A stretch of DNA of 50,751 nucleotides from an uncultured Pseudomonadota bacterium (GCA_937123825.1 CAKZKQ010000644.1:1-50751), one strand, 5' to 3'. Counted from the first letter of the stretch, positions 18,472 to 28,691 are shown. Notes: a model not told the origin generated them from the letters alone. Made by a program: numbers and translations.

Positions 18472-21174
18472 ATGACTCGCACAGCCCGATTGAGACTCTT
18501 ACCGGTGTTGGCGGCGTTGCTGATGATGGCAACGGCAGCGTGCGGCAGCGGCAACCCGACCCTGCCCGCCGAAGAAGCCAACAACGAGGCCAACAATGAC
18601 CCGGGCGACACGGGGCCTCCCGTGGAGGACACGGTTGATGAGCCCGATGTGCCGCCCAGGCCCGATGTGCCCAACCCCGACGTGACCGAGCGTCTGGGCG
18701 AAGGGCAGGCCCGCGTGGGGTTCATTGAGGATGAGAGCGCGCTGATTGGCGGCCCAAAAGCCGATGGGCGTCTGGGCGACTTGAAGATCTACAACAACCA
18801 CAGCGCCTTCATCATCGAGACCGTGGGGCGGGCGGCGGCGGGGTACCGCTTTTGGGGCGGCAACGTGGTCGACGCCGACGTCATTCGCCCTGAGGGGCAG
18901 GCGGGCAATGACCTCTTTGGAGAGCTTGGCCACAGCTGGAACCTGGAGATCTTTGAGCCCCGGGACGTCTACCTTGTGGACAACGGCACCGAGAGCGGCA
19001 CGGCCCATGTGCGCTTTACGGGCGTCAACGCGCCTTTTGCCTGGGCAGACAGCTTCATCCGCCCGCTGCTCAACCCCTCTCCGGTCGATCTGGAGGTGAC
19101 CTACGACTACATGCTGGGCGCCCAGGACACGGCGCTGCGCCACAGCGTCACGGTCACCAACATCAGCGACGAGGCGGCGATGGTCGACTTTCCGCTGCTG
19201 ATGTCCAACCAGGGCGACGGCGTGCGTCATTGGCAGCCGGTCAAGGGCTTTGAGATCTCGCAGGGCGCCATCGACCGGCTGGTGTTGGCAGGCCGCGGCC
19301 CTTCTTACGAGTGGAATGCCCAGGACGTGGGGTTGAGCCTGCTGATTGAGTACAGCAACGTCGAGGTCATCAACCAAGCCGGGTTCATCCTTGAGCCGGG
19401 GCAGTCATTGACGCGCCACTACACCCTCTCGGTCAGCGAGCGCGGCCCGGCGGGGTTGGCGGCGCTGCGCGTCGACATGTCCCAGACACCGGCCACGGTG
19501 GGCACGCTGCGCGGCACGGTCGAGCTTCCCCCCAGCGCCCAGGCGGCCTTGACCCACGTGGTGGTATGGGACGGCGACGACAAACCGGTCAGCTACAGCC
19601 CGGTGGGGGCCGACGGGGACTTTGAGTTTGTGTTGGAGCCGGGCCAATGGCGCGTGCAGGCCTTTGCCACGGATCACGCCCCGAGCGCCATCGAGTCGGT
19701 GTCTTTGGAGGCTGGCGCCGAACAGGACGCGTCGTTGACGGTCCCTGCGCCGGCTCAAATCACCATCAGCGTCAAAAACAGCCAGGACCAGCCCGAACCG
19801 GCTCGGATCGTGGCGGTCGTGCCCCAGGACGACGCGCAGACCCCGGCGCCCTACGCCCCTGACGCGGCCAGACCCGACAGCGGCGGCGCGTGGCGTTGGA
19901 CCGGCGCGGGCAACGGCGGCAAAATCAGCGCGGTGGGCATGGCGGTCGATGGCACGGTGACCTTGACCGTGCCTGCGGGGCGTTACGACATCAGCGCCAG
20001 CCGGGGCTTTGCCTACGAGATCGACCAGACCAGCGTCGAGGTGACCGAGGGCGAGACGCTCCAGTTGGACATGACCATCAACAAGGTGGTCGATACGACT
20101 GGCTGGCTTTCGTCGGACTTCCACATTCACGCGCTGCGCAGCCCGGACAGCGACACCCCCTACGTGACCCGCATCCATCAGGCCATCACCACCAACCTGG
20201 ACATCCCCATCTTGACCGAGCACGTGGCGCTGGATGGTTTGCAGCGCACCGCCGATGCGCACGACCTGGGGGATCGCATCATTGGCCCTGACGGCCAGGA
20301 GGTGACCACCTTTGAGTACGGGCACTTCAACGCCTTCCCGCTGCTCTACAAGCCCGGCACCACCAACACCGGCGGCGTCTTCCCCTACGATAAGAAGCCA
20401 GCCGAGCTTTTTGAGGCCATCCGCAACCAGAACCCCGAAGACGAGGTCATTCAGATCAACCACCCGCGCGGCTCCAGCCTGGGCGCCTACTTCTCCTACG
20501 TGGGCTACGACCCGGCCACCGGCGAGGTCGAAAACAATGAGCATTGGAGCACCAACTGGGACTCCATCGAGGTCTTCAACGGGCGCTGCCGGGGTCTGGG
20601 CGACAACGACGTCCTGGACGACTGGATTTCAATGACCAACAACGGCCTGCTGCGCACTTTGGGCTCGGGCTCGGACTCCCACCGCGAGAACGATCCCATC
20701 GGCATGCCCCGCAACTGGATCAAGATTGACGAGCAGGCGCTGCGCCAGAACCATCAGCTCCTGGTCGAGGCCGTCCGTGGCCGCCGCCTCTTTGTCTCCT
20801 GCGGCCCCTTTGTGACCTTTGAGACCGCCGATGGTCAGGTGGGCCTGGGCGGCCGCACGGGGGTCAACGAAGACGGCCAGGTGAGTTTCAGCGTCGAGGT
20901 CCAGGCCCCAGACTGGCTTGAGCTGGACGAGGTCCGCCTGATCCGCAATGGCCAGCCCATCGACAGTGCGCTCATCGACAACAACCAAAGCGGCGTTCGG
21001 CTCACCACCACCTTCACCGACGAGCCCCAGGCCGATGCGTGGTACGCCATCGAGGTCGTCGGCTCGGGCTCCACGCTCCCGGTTCACCCGGCGGGGCCGC
21101 CCTACGCCTTCACCAACCCCATTGAGGTCGACGGCGACGGCGACGGCCAGTGGACCCCTCCCGGCTTGCCCTGA
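18472..21174 (+). CDS. CehA/McbA-type PHP-fold metallohydrolase lipoprotein
   Basis: The protein has 900 residues. A lipoprotein signal (LLMMATAACGSG) is followed by an Asn/Glu/Pro spacer (EANNEANND). The first half is beta-rich and carries Ig- or carboxypeptidase-like strands (around residues 350-540). The C-terminal part is a PHP domain with metal-binding motifs DFHIHAL (near 549), TEH (near 582), EYGHFN, INHPRG (near 661) and GSDSHREN (near 733). CehA of this family hydrolyses the carbamate ester carbaryl; the substrate here is unknown. ATGs at 18460, 18469 and 18472 compete. AGGA at 18463-18466 best fits 18472, although its spacing is short. The protein should be outer-membrane anchored. 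Confidence 0.8.
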   Translation: MTRTARLRLLPVLAALLMMATAACGSGNPTLPAEEANNEANNDPGDTGPPVEDTVDEPDVPPRPDVPNPDVTERLGEGQARVGFIEDESALIGGPKADGRLGDLKIYNNHSAFIIETVGRAAAGYRFWGGNVVDADVIRPEGQAGNDLFGELGHSWNLEIFEPRDVYLVDNGTESGTAHVRFTGVNAPFAWADSFIRPLLNPSPVDLEVTYDYMLGAQDTALRHSVTVTNISDEAAMVDFPLLMSNQGDGVRHWQPVKGFEISQGAIDRLVLAGRGPSYEWNAQDVGLSLLIEYSNVEVINQAGFILEPGQSLTRHYTLSVSERGPAGLAALRVDMSQTPATVGTLRGTVELPPSAQAALTHVVVWDGDDKPVSYSPVGADGDFEFVLEPGQWRVQAFATDHAPSAIESVSLEAGAEQDASLTVPAPAQITISVKNSQDQPEPARIVAVVPQDDAQTPAPYAPDAARPDSGGAWRWTGAGNGGKISAVGMAVDGTVTLTVPAGRYDISASRGFAYEIDQTSVEVTEGETLQLDMTINKVVDTTGWLSSDFHIHALRSPDSDTPYVTRIHQAITTNLDIPILTEHVALDGLQRTADAHDLGDRIIGPDGQEVTTFEYGHFNAFPLLYKPGTTNTGGVFPYDKKPAELFEAIRNQNPEDEVIQINHPRGSSLGAYFSYVGYDPATGEVENNEHWSTNWDSIEVFNGRCRGLGDNDVLDDWISMTNNGLLRTLGSGSDSHRENDPIGMPRNWIKIDEQALRQNHQLLVEAVRGRRLFVSCGPFVTFETADGQVGLGGRTGVNEDGQVSFSVEVQAPDWLELDEVRLIRNGQPIDSALIDNNQSGVRLTTTFTDEPQADAWYAIEVVGSGSTLPVHPAGPPYAFTNPIEVDGDGDGQWTPPGLP

Positions 21175-21407
21175 GCGCCCTGCCTTCAAGTCATAAGGCC
21201 CACTGCGCGCCGCAATCGCATCCCAAAGCCCTCCAAAAGCATCGCTTCGGTCAGGGCCAGGGTGCGCCTGCAGAGCGCAAACGCTCACAGATGGGCTTTG
21301 GCCAGCCACCCAAAGATGACCACCGCGCTCAGAGCGCGTCTGGCGGCATGCTTTTGCGCTCCCCTGCCAAAGTGCCGCCGAAGTGATCTGGCAATCGGGA
21401 GTTGACC

Positions 21408-21890
21408 ATGATTCGCATTGAAGAGACCCTCACCACCGACCAGCCCCTGGAGGCGGTCTACAACTATGTGGCCGAGTTTGCCCACATCGCCCAGTGGGAT
21501 CCGGGGGTGGTGTCCAGCATCAAACGCCAGCCCGGCCCGCTGCGCCAGGGCGACCTCTACGACATCACCGTGCGCTTTGGGCTAAGGCGCATCCCCATGG
21601 TTTATGAAGCGTTGACCGTCGAACCAAACAAGCGCGTCATCCTGCGCGGAGAGTCGAGCACGTCGGTGGCCACCGACGACATCCTCTTTGAGACCACACC
21701 CACAGGGCAAACCCGGCTCCGCTGGCGCGCCGACTTGTCGCTCCTGGGCGTGGGGGCCGCCGCAGAGCCCCTCTTCAAACCGCTCTTTGTCCGCCTGGGC
21801 AAAAAGACCATCAAGGCACTCGGGGGTCGCCTTCGCCAAGGGCTGAACACTGCGCAAAGTGCGGCGACTCGCTCGGGGGTGGCGCCATGA
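21408..21890 (+). CDS. SRPBCC (START/Bet v1-like) family protein
   Basis: The protein has 160 residues of the helix-grip fold seen in polyketide cyclase/dehydrase-type proteins. It opens IRIEETLTTDQPLEAVYNYV, has a central DLYDITVRFGL strand pair, and a long C-terminal helix (PLFKPLFVRLGKKTIKAL). The family binds hydrophobic ligands such as lipids or polyketides. GGGAG ends 6 bases ahead of the ATG at 21408. The stop overlaps the next gene, an SDR, in ATGA, so the two are translationally coupled. A role as a lipid carrier or cyclase partner of that dehydrogenase is inferred. Confidence 0.8.
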   Translation: MIRIEETLTTDQPLEAVYNYVAEFAHIAQWDPGVVSSIKRQPGPLRQGDLYDITVRFGLRRIPMVYEALTVEPNKRVILRGESSTSVATDDILFETTPTGQTRLRWRADLSLLGVGAAAEPLFKPLFVRLGKKTIKALGGRLRQGLNTAQSAATRSGVAP

Positions 21891-22861
21891 GCCTCAAGCG
21901 CTCGCTGTGGAAGGCGGCGGCTGCGTCAATGGACGCGGCGGTGGCCCCCTCGTTTGGCGCGCCGGGGTACCACGCGCGGCGGAGGCTCTGGCCGGACCCG
22001 GAGTTGAAGGTGAACCTCGAAGGGCGGACCTTTGTGGTGACGGGCGCCAACGCAGGGCTGGGTCTGGCGACGACGCGCGGTCTGGTGGCGCGCGCAGGCG
22101 CGGTTGTGATGGCCTGCCGCAGCGTCGAGCGCGCCCAGACCGCCCGAGATGCGCTCTTGAAGCAGCACCCACGCGCCAAGCTGGAGATTGAGCAGGTCGA
22201 TATGGGGGATCTGGCCAGCGTCGGCGCGCTGGGACGCCGTTTGGCTGGGCGGCGCCTGGACGGGCTCATCCACAACGCCGGGATGTTGGTCCACGAACGG
22301 CTCTTTTCGCCCCAGAAGATCGAGTTGACCTTTGCGGTCCACGTCCTGGGGCCTTTTTTGCTGACGCGGCTGCTCGCAGGCGGCCTCGACGGCGGCGGGC
22401 GGCTGATTTTTGTCTCCTCGGGCGGGATGTATACACAAAAACTGGAGTTGGAGACGCTGACCACCGGGCTGCGCCGCTTTGACGGCCCCAAGGTCTACGC
22501 CCAGTCCAAACGCGCTCAAGTGATTTTGGCAAGGCGCTGGTCCCGGGTGCTTGAAGGCCGCGGCATTGCCGTCAGCGCCATGCACCCGGGGTGGGCCGAC
22601 ACCCAGGGGGTCCGCACCGCTCTGCCGGGCTTCCACAAAGCCACCGGCAACCTGCTGCGCACTGCGGCGCAAGGGGCCGACACCATCGTCTGGCTGGCGG
22701 CCTCCCCTCAGGCCGCCGGGGCACGCGGCGAGTTCTATTTTGACCGCGAGGCCCGCTCTGCACACGCGCCAATGGCGCGCACGCGCAGTTCCAACGCCGA
22801 CCAGGAGCGCCTGTGGTCCCTCTGCATGGACCACACCGAGCCCTGGCTTGCGCCCACCTGA
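21887..22861 (+). CDS. Short-chain dehydrogenase/reductase, DHRS12/retinol-dehydrogenase-like
   Basis: The protein has 324 residues and a Rossmann fold. The nucleotide motif TGANAGLG is at residues 52-59, NAG at 130-132, SS in the strand IFVSSGG near 176, and the catalytic pair Tyr204/Lys208 in YAQSK. Arg78 after MAC (ACRS) suggests NADP preference. The length and the 40-residue N-terminal extension resemble the DHRS12/WW-oxidoreductase/RDH branch, which acts on hydrophobic alcohols and ketones. The ATG overlaps the SRPBCC stop by 4 bases. The pair probably works on a lipid substrate. No further gene joins the operon; a gene-free stretch of over 600 bases follows. Confidence 0.87.
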   Translation: MSLKRSLWKAAAASMDAAVAPSFGAPGYHARRRLWPDPELKVNLEGRTFVVTGANAGLGLATTRGLVARAGAVVMACRSVERAQTARDALLKQHPRAKLEIEQVDMGDLASVGALGRRLAGRRLDGLIHNAGMLVHERLFSPQKIELTFAVHVLGPFLLTRLLAGGLDGGGRLIFVSSGGMYTQKLELETLTTGLRRFDGPKVYAQSKRAQVILARRWSRVLEGRGIAVSAMHPGWADTQGVRTALPGFHKATGNLLRTAAQGADTIVWLAASPQAAGARGEFYFDREARSAHAPMARTRSSNADQERLWSLCMDHTEPWLAPT

Positions 22862-23487
22862 CCCAAGACATCAACGGCGCAAAAGCGTGCCCTTGGCACA
22901 TGCCCAAAACTGGTCACATGCTGCTCACAAAAGAGAGCTTGGACAACACGCCAAGAGAACCCAACTCAAGGGGCACAGGAGATTGAGCAGGGGTTGATGG
23001 GCGTATGGATTTTCAACACGGGACGCCCATGAAACCACCGGGTTTCAAGCAGCACCGCGTTGGAACGCCCACAGAACTGAATCGCCGGGTCATCCATCGC
23101 ATCGCAGGCTCAAAATGCGCCACAGCCCGAACCAAAGCCATTGTCCACAACGATTGCATCGCGCAACACACCGGACAATCACACGCCTTGGACTCACCGC
23201 ACTCCAGGCGGCGTCTGACCAAGGCGCCGTGTAACCTCCGGAGTGCGAAAAACACGAAGAAGGTTCGCAAACAAACTGAACAAAATCACAGACCTTTGTT
23301 GTTTTGTGGTTGCCACTGACGCCAACGCCCGTTACCATCCCGCCGACCATCAACCAACCTCCATCTGGAGAGGATTTTTGTGACCATTGAGGGCGCCCTT
23401 GTGTGCGCGTGGGTTTGCAAAACGCCAGCGTTGGGTGGTGGATCTGGGCAAAAGCAGCAACGGGCCGCATCGGGAAAGGAGAGAAGC
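22862..23487. other. Intergenic region, about 626 bases
   Basis: No gene is supported. It holds the leader of the beta-barrel gene at 23488. An in-frame GTG at 23380 with GGAGAGG before it could extend that gene by 36 residues, but the extension ruins the signal peptide. No clear hairpin or promoter was found. Confidence 0.5.
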
Positions 23488-25929
23488 ATGACAAAGAACA
23501 CCACACACCAGCGGCTTTCGCGCGCATGGGTGTACGGCGCATTGTGCGCGGCGCTGGGGATCTTCACAGGGTCGCAGGTCAGCGCCCAGGACGCCGCCCC
23601 GGCACCGGACCCCGACGCTCCGCCGCCCGTGCTGGTCACGTTGCCCATGGTCAACGCCCCCATCAACCAGGAGCCGGTTGGTTTTATGGATTCGGGGGGC
23701 TTTGAGGGCGTCCTGATGAACGACCAGAACACCGTCAAGGATCTGGACTCGGGCAAGGTGCTCTTTGCGCCCAAAGACCCCAACGAAGGCTACGAGCCGC
23801 GCTTTAGCCAGTGCCACGTCGGCTCGGCGCCCTACATCGGCTGCGGTCTGGTCAGCTCCAAGATCAACACCAAGACCGTCAAGGTCACCAGCCAGGTCGG
23901 CGGCCGCACGGTCAAGGTCGACAAGGTCCTGACCTGGGAACACCACCGCATCGGCTACGTCGACAGCGACGGCAAATACGTCGAAATGGTCGCCCGTCAG
24001 GACTCGGTCCCCTCGGCCAACGACCCCAGCGTCGGCACGCGCCACAGGCTTGAGGTCCTGGGGCACTTTGTGACCCCTCAGAACACGCCCCACCTCTTCT
24101 TCCGGGTGACCAAGACCACCACGCGCCGCAAAGGCGACGGTTACGAAAGCGAGACGGTCTCTCAGACGGTGTATTGGGACGGTCAGAAGGCCCAGCCCTT
24201 TGCCTTTGGGGCTGGTCAGGATGACATCGACGCCGTGCAGCGCAACAGCGGATCGGGCGCCGGACACCCCACCCGCACCAACCCCATGCTCCAATTTGCC
24301 ATGCTGGGCGACAAGCTCTGCATGGCCTACGCCACCGACGTGCGCCTGGGGCCGATTGTGCTGGAGTGTGTGGGCGACAAGCCCGTCTCCGAAGAACTCT
24401 TCCAGAAGGATCCCAAACAGGCCGCCGCGCAGACGGGCGCCACCGTGGTGCAGATCGCCGAAGAGGCCATGTACGACTTCCGCTTCAAGCAGGGCCCTGA
24501 CGGCTGGCTCTACCTCTTCTACCACGACCCCACCGAAGAGTCGGCCATGGTCAGCACCAGCCGCGACGGCAAGACCTGGACGCCCCAGACGCTCGACTCC
24601 AAAGAGAGCGGCTGGCAGTTGGACGCGGCAGTGGGCAAGGATCAGGTCTACCTGCTCTACTACTACTTCCGAAACTCCTTCAACAAAGGCCTGCGCATCG
24701 CGGCCTTCAAAGGCGGCAAGGTCTCCCAAAGCCCCCAGACCGTCGTGCGGGACGCCGAGATCAACACGGGCTGGTATCCCTTCCTGGGCGTCTCCTCGAG
24801 CGACCGCCTGTGGATGACCTACTGGGACAACGTCCTTGAGGAGCACCGCACCTGGTCCCAACTCAAGAGCACCCAGGACTTGAGCCAGCACGTCGTCAAG
24901 AACACCGGCGGTTGGGAGGACAACTACAAGTACTGGTACCTCCAGGCGGGCGTGGGCGGCTGGTTCACCGCCTGGCAGCTCTTTGACTTCGTGCCCAGCA
25001 CCGCAGACACCGACGACATCGAGATTGGAGACACCACCTACCAACTCAACAACGCCTTCTTGACCACTGTGAGCTTTGAAGGCGAGTTTTTTGGGTACTC
25101 GCTGGGCCTGTCGTACGCGCGTTCGATCTTGAAGGACGCCGAAGGGGCGCTCAAAGAGCAGTTTGGCGATGAGGCCGTGGACTTCTTCAGTGGTCAACTC
25201 AAGATCGACAAGGTCTTCCCCGGCCACGACATCAAGGTCCAGTTCACCACTGGCCGCTATCAGGGGTTGGCCGAGCCGGGTCAGAACGTCAACTTTGATC
25301 GCCCCGGCGGCGGCGGCTTCAGCGATGACAACTTCCTGACCCTCGACACCCAGTACGTCGACGCACAGGCGCTCTTTCTCAACAAATGGCGCATCAAGTA
25401 CGGCTTGGCGCTGACCACCTACGAGATCCCCATGGCGCTGCACACCTGGCACGCCGCCGAAGGCGAAGAGCAATACGCCTTCACGGGGACCTTCCTGCGT
25501 CAGACCAGCAACACCAACATCAAGGCGCTGGTGGGCTACTCCACGCTCGACTACGTCAGCAAGTACGAAAACCGCTACAACGGCTTCATCTTTGACGCCT
25601 ACATCGACGGCGGCATCAGCCTGCTCTCCTTTGATCCCATCGAGCTGCCCGGCGTGGATCAGGCCGAAGACAGCACCTTCACGCTGGATCTGCGCGCCTC
25701 GGTCAACATCGGCTGGCTCTACTTCAAGCGCTGGTACAACACCCTGGGCTTTGGCTTCTACGTGCAACCGGCCTACATGATCGAGGGCACCTTCACCGGT
25801 CTGCCCACTCGCCCCGGCGACCGCGATCTGAGCGAAGAGAACGCCGACGACAGCCCCGACACCAGCATCTCTCCCGGCATCGGCACGCTGCGCCACGGCC
25901 CTCGGCTCGACCTGGGCCTGGTGTGGTGA
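23488..25929 (+). CDS. Outer-membrane protein joining a beta-repeat ectodomain to a C-terminal beta-barrel
   Basis: The protein has 813 residues. A Sec signal peptide is cleaved near VSAQDA (about residue 34). Residues about 60-500 are repeated beta motifs with Ser/Asp-rich turns, including VSTSRDGKTWTPQTL, which resembles a sialidase/BNR Asp-box turn, so a beta-propeller is likely. Residues about 510-813 alternate hydrophobic and polar residues with many aromatics and end in GLVW, a C-terminal aromatic typical of outer-membrane barrels recognised by BamA. AAAGGAGAG precedes the ATG. No enzymatic residues can be named. The protein could display a binding or glycan-active domain outside the cell. 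A 12-bp hairpin lies just after the stop. Confidence 0.72.
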   Translation: MTKNTTHQRLSRAWVYGALCAALGIFTGSQVSAQDAAPAPDPDAPPPVLVTLPMVNAPINQEPVGFMDSGGFEGVLMNDQNTVKDLDSGKVLFAPKDPNEGYEPRFSQCHVGSAPYIGCGLVSSKINTKTVKVTSQVGGRTVKVDKVLTWEHHRIGYVDSDGKYVEMVARQDSVPSANDPSVGTRHRLEVLGHFVTPQNTPHLFFRVTKTTTRRKGDGYESETVSQTVYWDGQKAQPFAFGAGQDDIDAVQRNSGSGAGHPTRTNPMLQFAMLGDKLCMAYATDVRLGPIVLECVGDKPVSEELFQKDPKQAAAQTGATVVQIAEEAMYDFRFKQGPDGWLYLFYHDPTEESAMVSTSRDGKTWTPQTLDSKESGWQLDAAVGKDQVYLLYYYFRNSFNKGLRIAAFKGGKVSQSPQTVVRDAEINTGWYPFLGVSSSDRLWMTYWDNVLEEHRTWSQLKSTQDLSQHVVKNTGGWEDNYKYWYLQAGVGGWFTAWQLFDFVPSTADTDDIEIGDTTYQLNNAFLTTVSFEGEFFGYSLGLSYARSILKDAEGALKEQFGDEAVDFFSGQLKIDKVFPGHDIKVQFTTGRYQGLAEPGQNVNFDRPGGGGFSDDNFLTLDTQYVDAQALFLNKWRIKYGLALTTYEIPMALHTWHAAEGEEQYAFTGTFLRQTSNTNIKALVGYSTLDYVSKYENRYNGFIFDAYIDGGISLLSFDPIELPGVDQAEDSTFTLDLRASVNIGWLYFKRWYNTLGFGFYVQPAYMIEGTFTGLPTRPGDRDLSEENADDSPDTSISPGIGTLRHGPRLDLGLVW

Positions 25930-25935
25930 AAACCC

Positions 25936-25965
25936 CCATCGCCAACGCCTCCCCGTTGGCGATGG
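25936..25965. terminator. Strong hairpin directly after the barrel gene
   Basis: CCATCGCCAACG at 25936-25947 pairs perfectly with 25954-25965 across a 6-base loop, starting 7 bases after the stop. No T-run follows on the plus strand, so it may be an RNA-stabilising 3' hairpin or part of a factor-dependent terminator. Confidence 0.55.
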
Positions 25966-26210
25966 ACACCATCAAACTGCGCTCAAATCCCCCTCTCCAC
26001 CTCCCCACCCCCCTATACCAAGCCCCACACCACACCCGTGATTGAAATCACTGGCGCATTTTAAAACCCTTTGATATTTGATCATCCCACAACTGTTCCG
26101 ATAAGGTCAGTGGACAGGCGTCTACAGCACATCGGGAGACCATCATCACACCCCATTGTCGGTGTGAACGCTCCCACCCAAACAACCCGGAGCCCTCTTA
26201 AAAGAGCCCG

Positions 26211-27947
26211 ATGACCCTCCACCCGCACGACATCATTCGAGCACTGTCCCATGCAGCCATTCTGGTGGACGCAGATGGGCAAATAGAGGCGTTCAACAGC
26301 GCCGCCAGCGATCTGCTCGGAGGGGCGCTGAGCGCCGGTGTGATGTGGGGTCAGCTGCCCTTGCCCAGCCATGTTCGGGTGGAGACGGCCGTGTTGACAG
26401 GGGGCATCAAGCTCTTGCACCTCAAGACGCCAGAGGACGCCGCGCCGCGCTGGACCCGGATGCTCCAGCAAGCCCTCCACCACAGCAACGACGCCGTGTC
26501 GTTGACCAACAATGAGATGTACTTTGAGTACGTCAACGCCGCCTGGGAAAAGATCACCGGCTACGACCGCCACGAAGCGCTCGGGCGTCAGCCCAGAGAT
26601 CTGCTGCGCTCTGACAAGCACACCACCTCATACTACCGCGACATTGTGAAGACCGCGGCCCAGGGCGGACTTTGGGAAGGGGTCGTGACCAGCCGCCGCA
26701 AGGACGGCGCCGACATCAGCACCGCGCTGCGCGTCTGTGGCCCGCGCGATCAAGACGACAAGCAACTTGGCTTTGTGGCCATCCGACGCGACTTGAGCGA
26801 TCAGGAGCGCCGCGCCCAGTTGGAGCGCAGGCTGCGCCACGCCGAGCGCATGGCCGCGGTGGGTCAACTGGCCGCCGGGGTCGCCCATGAGATCAACAAC
26901 CCCCTGACCTACATCATCGCCAACCTCTGGTATCTGGCAGAGCACGACTTCCGCAAGGCGCGGTCCGACGCCGAAGCCCAGGAGATGGCCACGATCCTCA
27001 AAGACACCATCGACGGCGCCCACCGCATCGCCTCCATCGTCGGTGATCTGAAGGTCTTTGCGCGGCACGGCGACAACCAAACCCTCCAACCCACCTCCCT
27101 GGTCAACGTCTGCCACAGCGCCATCAAGCTGGCCCAGAACCAACTCCAGCACAGCGCCCGGCTGGTGCTCAACCTTCAGCGCGCCAACGCCCTGGCCAGC
27201 GAAGAGCGCCTGGTCCAGGTCGTGCTCAACCTCCTGGTCAATGCCGCCCAGGCCGTCACCGCTGCCGCAGCATCCGACGACCACGCCATCCTCGTCGATG
27301 TGTTCAGAGACGGCGACCAGTCTGTCATCAGCGTCAGAGACACCGGCTGCGGCATGGATCCTCAGACCCTCAACCGGATCTTTGAACCCTTCTTCACCAC
27401 CAAACCCATGAGCGGCACTGGCCTTGGCCTCTCGGTGAGCCTGGGGCTGGTCCAGGAGATGGGGGGTCGCATCGACGTCGCCTCCGATCCAGGCAAGGGC
27501 TCAACCTTTCGGGTGGTGTTGCCCGCCATAGACACCCCCGCCCCCCACCCCCCCCTCACCACCCCCTCCCTACCCGCTCGCCCCAGCTTGCGCATCCTCG
27601 TCATTGACGATGAAGAGCGCATTGGTCAGAGCCTCAAGCGCCACCTGCGCCGCGACGAGGTCCTCATCGCCACCAGCGGCAACGAGGCGCTGGGGTTCAT
27701 GCAGGACGACGGCGAGTTTGATGTCATCCTCTGTGACGTCATGATGCCCGACATGAATGGCCTTGAAGTGCACCAGGAAGCCTTGGCACGCTTTCCCTGG
27801 CTCAGCCAGCGCTTTGCCTTCATGACCGGGGGCACCTTTCAGGCCCATGTCACCCAGGGACTGAAACACAGCAAAGCGCAGTGCTTTGCCAAACCCCTCG
27901 ACTTCGCCGCGCTGCAAAGCTGGCTCAAGGCCATCACGCCGCGCTGA
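26211..27947 (+). CDS. Hybrid sensor histidine kinase with PAS domains and a C-terminal receiver
   Basis: The protein has 578 residues and is soluble. A weak PAS domain (1-70) precedes a clear PAS/PAC unit (about 85-195; YFEYVNAAWEKITGYDR). HisKA has the phospho-accepting His226 in AAGVAHEINNP. HATPase motifs follow: N-box Asn344 (LLVNAAQAV), G1 DTGCGMD (377-383), F-box FEPFFTT and G2 GTGLGLS. A proline-rich linker leads to a receiver domain with RILVIDDE, the phospho-accepting Asp509 in CDVMMPD and Lys561 in AKPLD. No membrane segment is present, so it senses a cytoplasmic cue. No partner output regulator is adjacent, so the phosphate may pass to an unlinked protein. Confidence 0.92.
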   Translation: MTLHPHDIIRALSHAAILVDADGQIEAFNSAASDLLGGALSAGVMWGQLPLPSHVRVETAVLTGGIKLLHLKTPEDAAPRWTRMLQQALHHSNDAVSLTNNEMYFEYVNAAWEKITGYDRHEALGRQPRDLLRSDKHTTSYYRDIVKTAAQGGLWEGVVTSRRKDGADISTALRVCGPRDQDDKQLGFVAIRRDLSDQERRAQLERRLRHAERMAAVGQLAAGVAHEINNPLTYIIANLWYLAEHDFRKARSDAEAQEMATILKDTIDGAHRIASIVGDLKVFARHGDNQTLQPTSLVNVCHSAIKLAQNQLQHSARLVLNLQRANALASEERLVQVVLNLLVNAAQAVTAAAASDDHAILVDVFRDGDQSVISVRDTGCGMDPQTLNRIFEPFFTTKPMSGTGLGLSVSLGLVQEMGGRIDVASDPGKGSTFRVVLPAIDTPAPHPPLTTPSLPARPSLRILVIDDEERIGQSLKRHLRRDEVLIATSGNEALGFMQDDGEFDVILCDVMMPDMNGLEVHQEALARFPWLSQRFAFMTGGTFQAHVTQGLKHSKAQCFAKPLDFAALQSWLKAITPR

Positions 27948-28691
27948 ATCTGAACAAAAGACCATCATGCAAGACCGGATCCGCTCTGGTATGAATGGCG
28001 TGTGCCCTCGTTGATGGGGACAAAACCCCCCAGCATCTGCGCTTCCAAAAAACTGGAAGCTTTCATATCCAAACCAAAAGTAGCAAGTAGAACTTTTAAC
28101 ACGCCAGTAAAACCTCCAAGCAACGCCTGGATCTCACCTCAAACGGCGGCCAAAGCTCCCAAGCGCCTGGCAGTCGCCTTCAGGTTCTGTCTGAGCACAT
28201 GCTTTGCTCAGCTTGTGGCCAGAAAAACGCGCCCATTTATCACCATGGCCCTTGCGGATCCTGCAAAAGCCACCACCTCTTGAGCCATTCACCTGTCAAG
28301 CGAGTCCCAAACAACACCACATGGGTCCGCTCCAGGTTCACGCTGTCTTTTGCCCACACGGCAAAACCCAGCGTTTGAGCCCCACCAGACAGGTCTGGCA
28401 CAGCGCAAGCTCCACCCACCACCCACGGAGCCGCAAGGACACAGGCACAAACACTCGCCGCAAAGGGCCTGACCAAACCTCAGCCCGCGGGCGTATGCAT
28501 TTGACCCACCGTCCCTGAAGGCCTCCCAAAACCCCAACCAAGCCCCTCACCATTGGTCGGTCAGGGTTGCCTGGTGAGCGCCTCCAGCGCGGTCTGTGGA
28601 CTGCCCTGCGGGCTGCACCGGTGGCCCCACGCGCCGACCAAGCCCCACCTCTGCCCACCAAGCAGACACGCACACAAAGCGGAGCCCGGCC
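27948..28691. other. Intergenic region, about 744 bases
   Basis: No credible gene is seen. A small terminator-like hairpin lies at 28041-28063. The remainder is a compositionally mixed leader before the ABC-F gene; no conserved regulatory leader could be identified by eye. Confidence 0.5.
28041..28063 (+). terminator. Weak terminator-like hairpin downstream of the kinase
   Basis: GCTTCCA at 28041-28047 pairs with TGGAAGC at 28054-28060 around an A-rich loop, followed by only three T. It lies about 95 bases after the kinase stop. Confidence 0.35.

Noticed and set aside
23380..23487. Upstream GTG start for the barrel gene
   Set aside because: The extension destroys the signal peptide, and the ATG at 23488 has its own AAAGGAGAG.
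23350..25896. Minus-strand 848-residue frame
   Set aside because: It is opposite the barrel gene and lacks a signal or domain; the plus frame has a signal peptide and barrel features.
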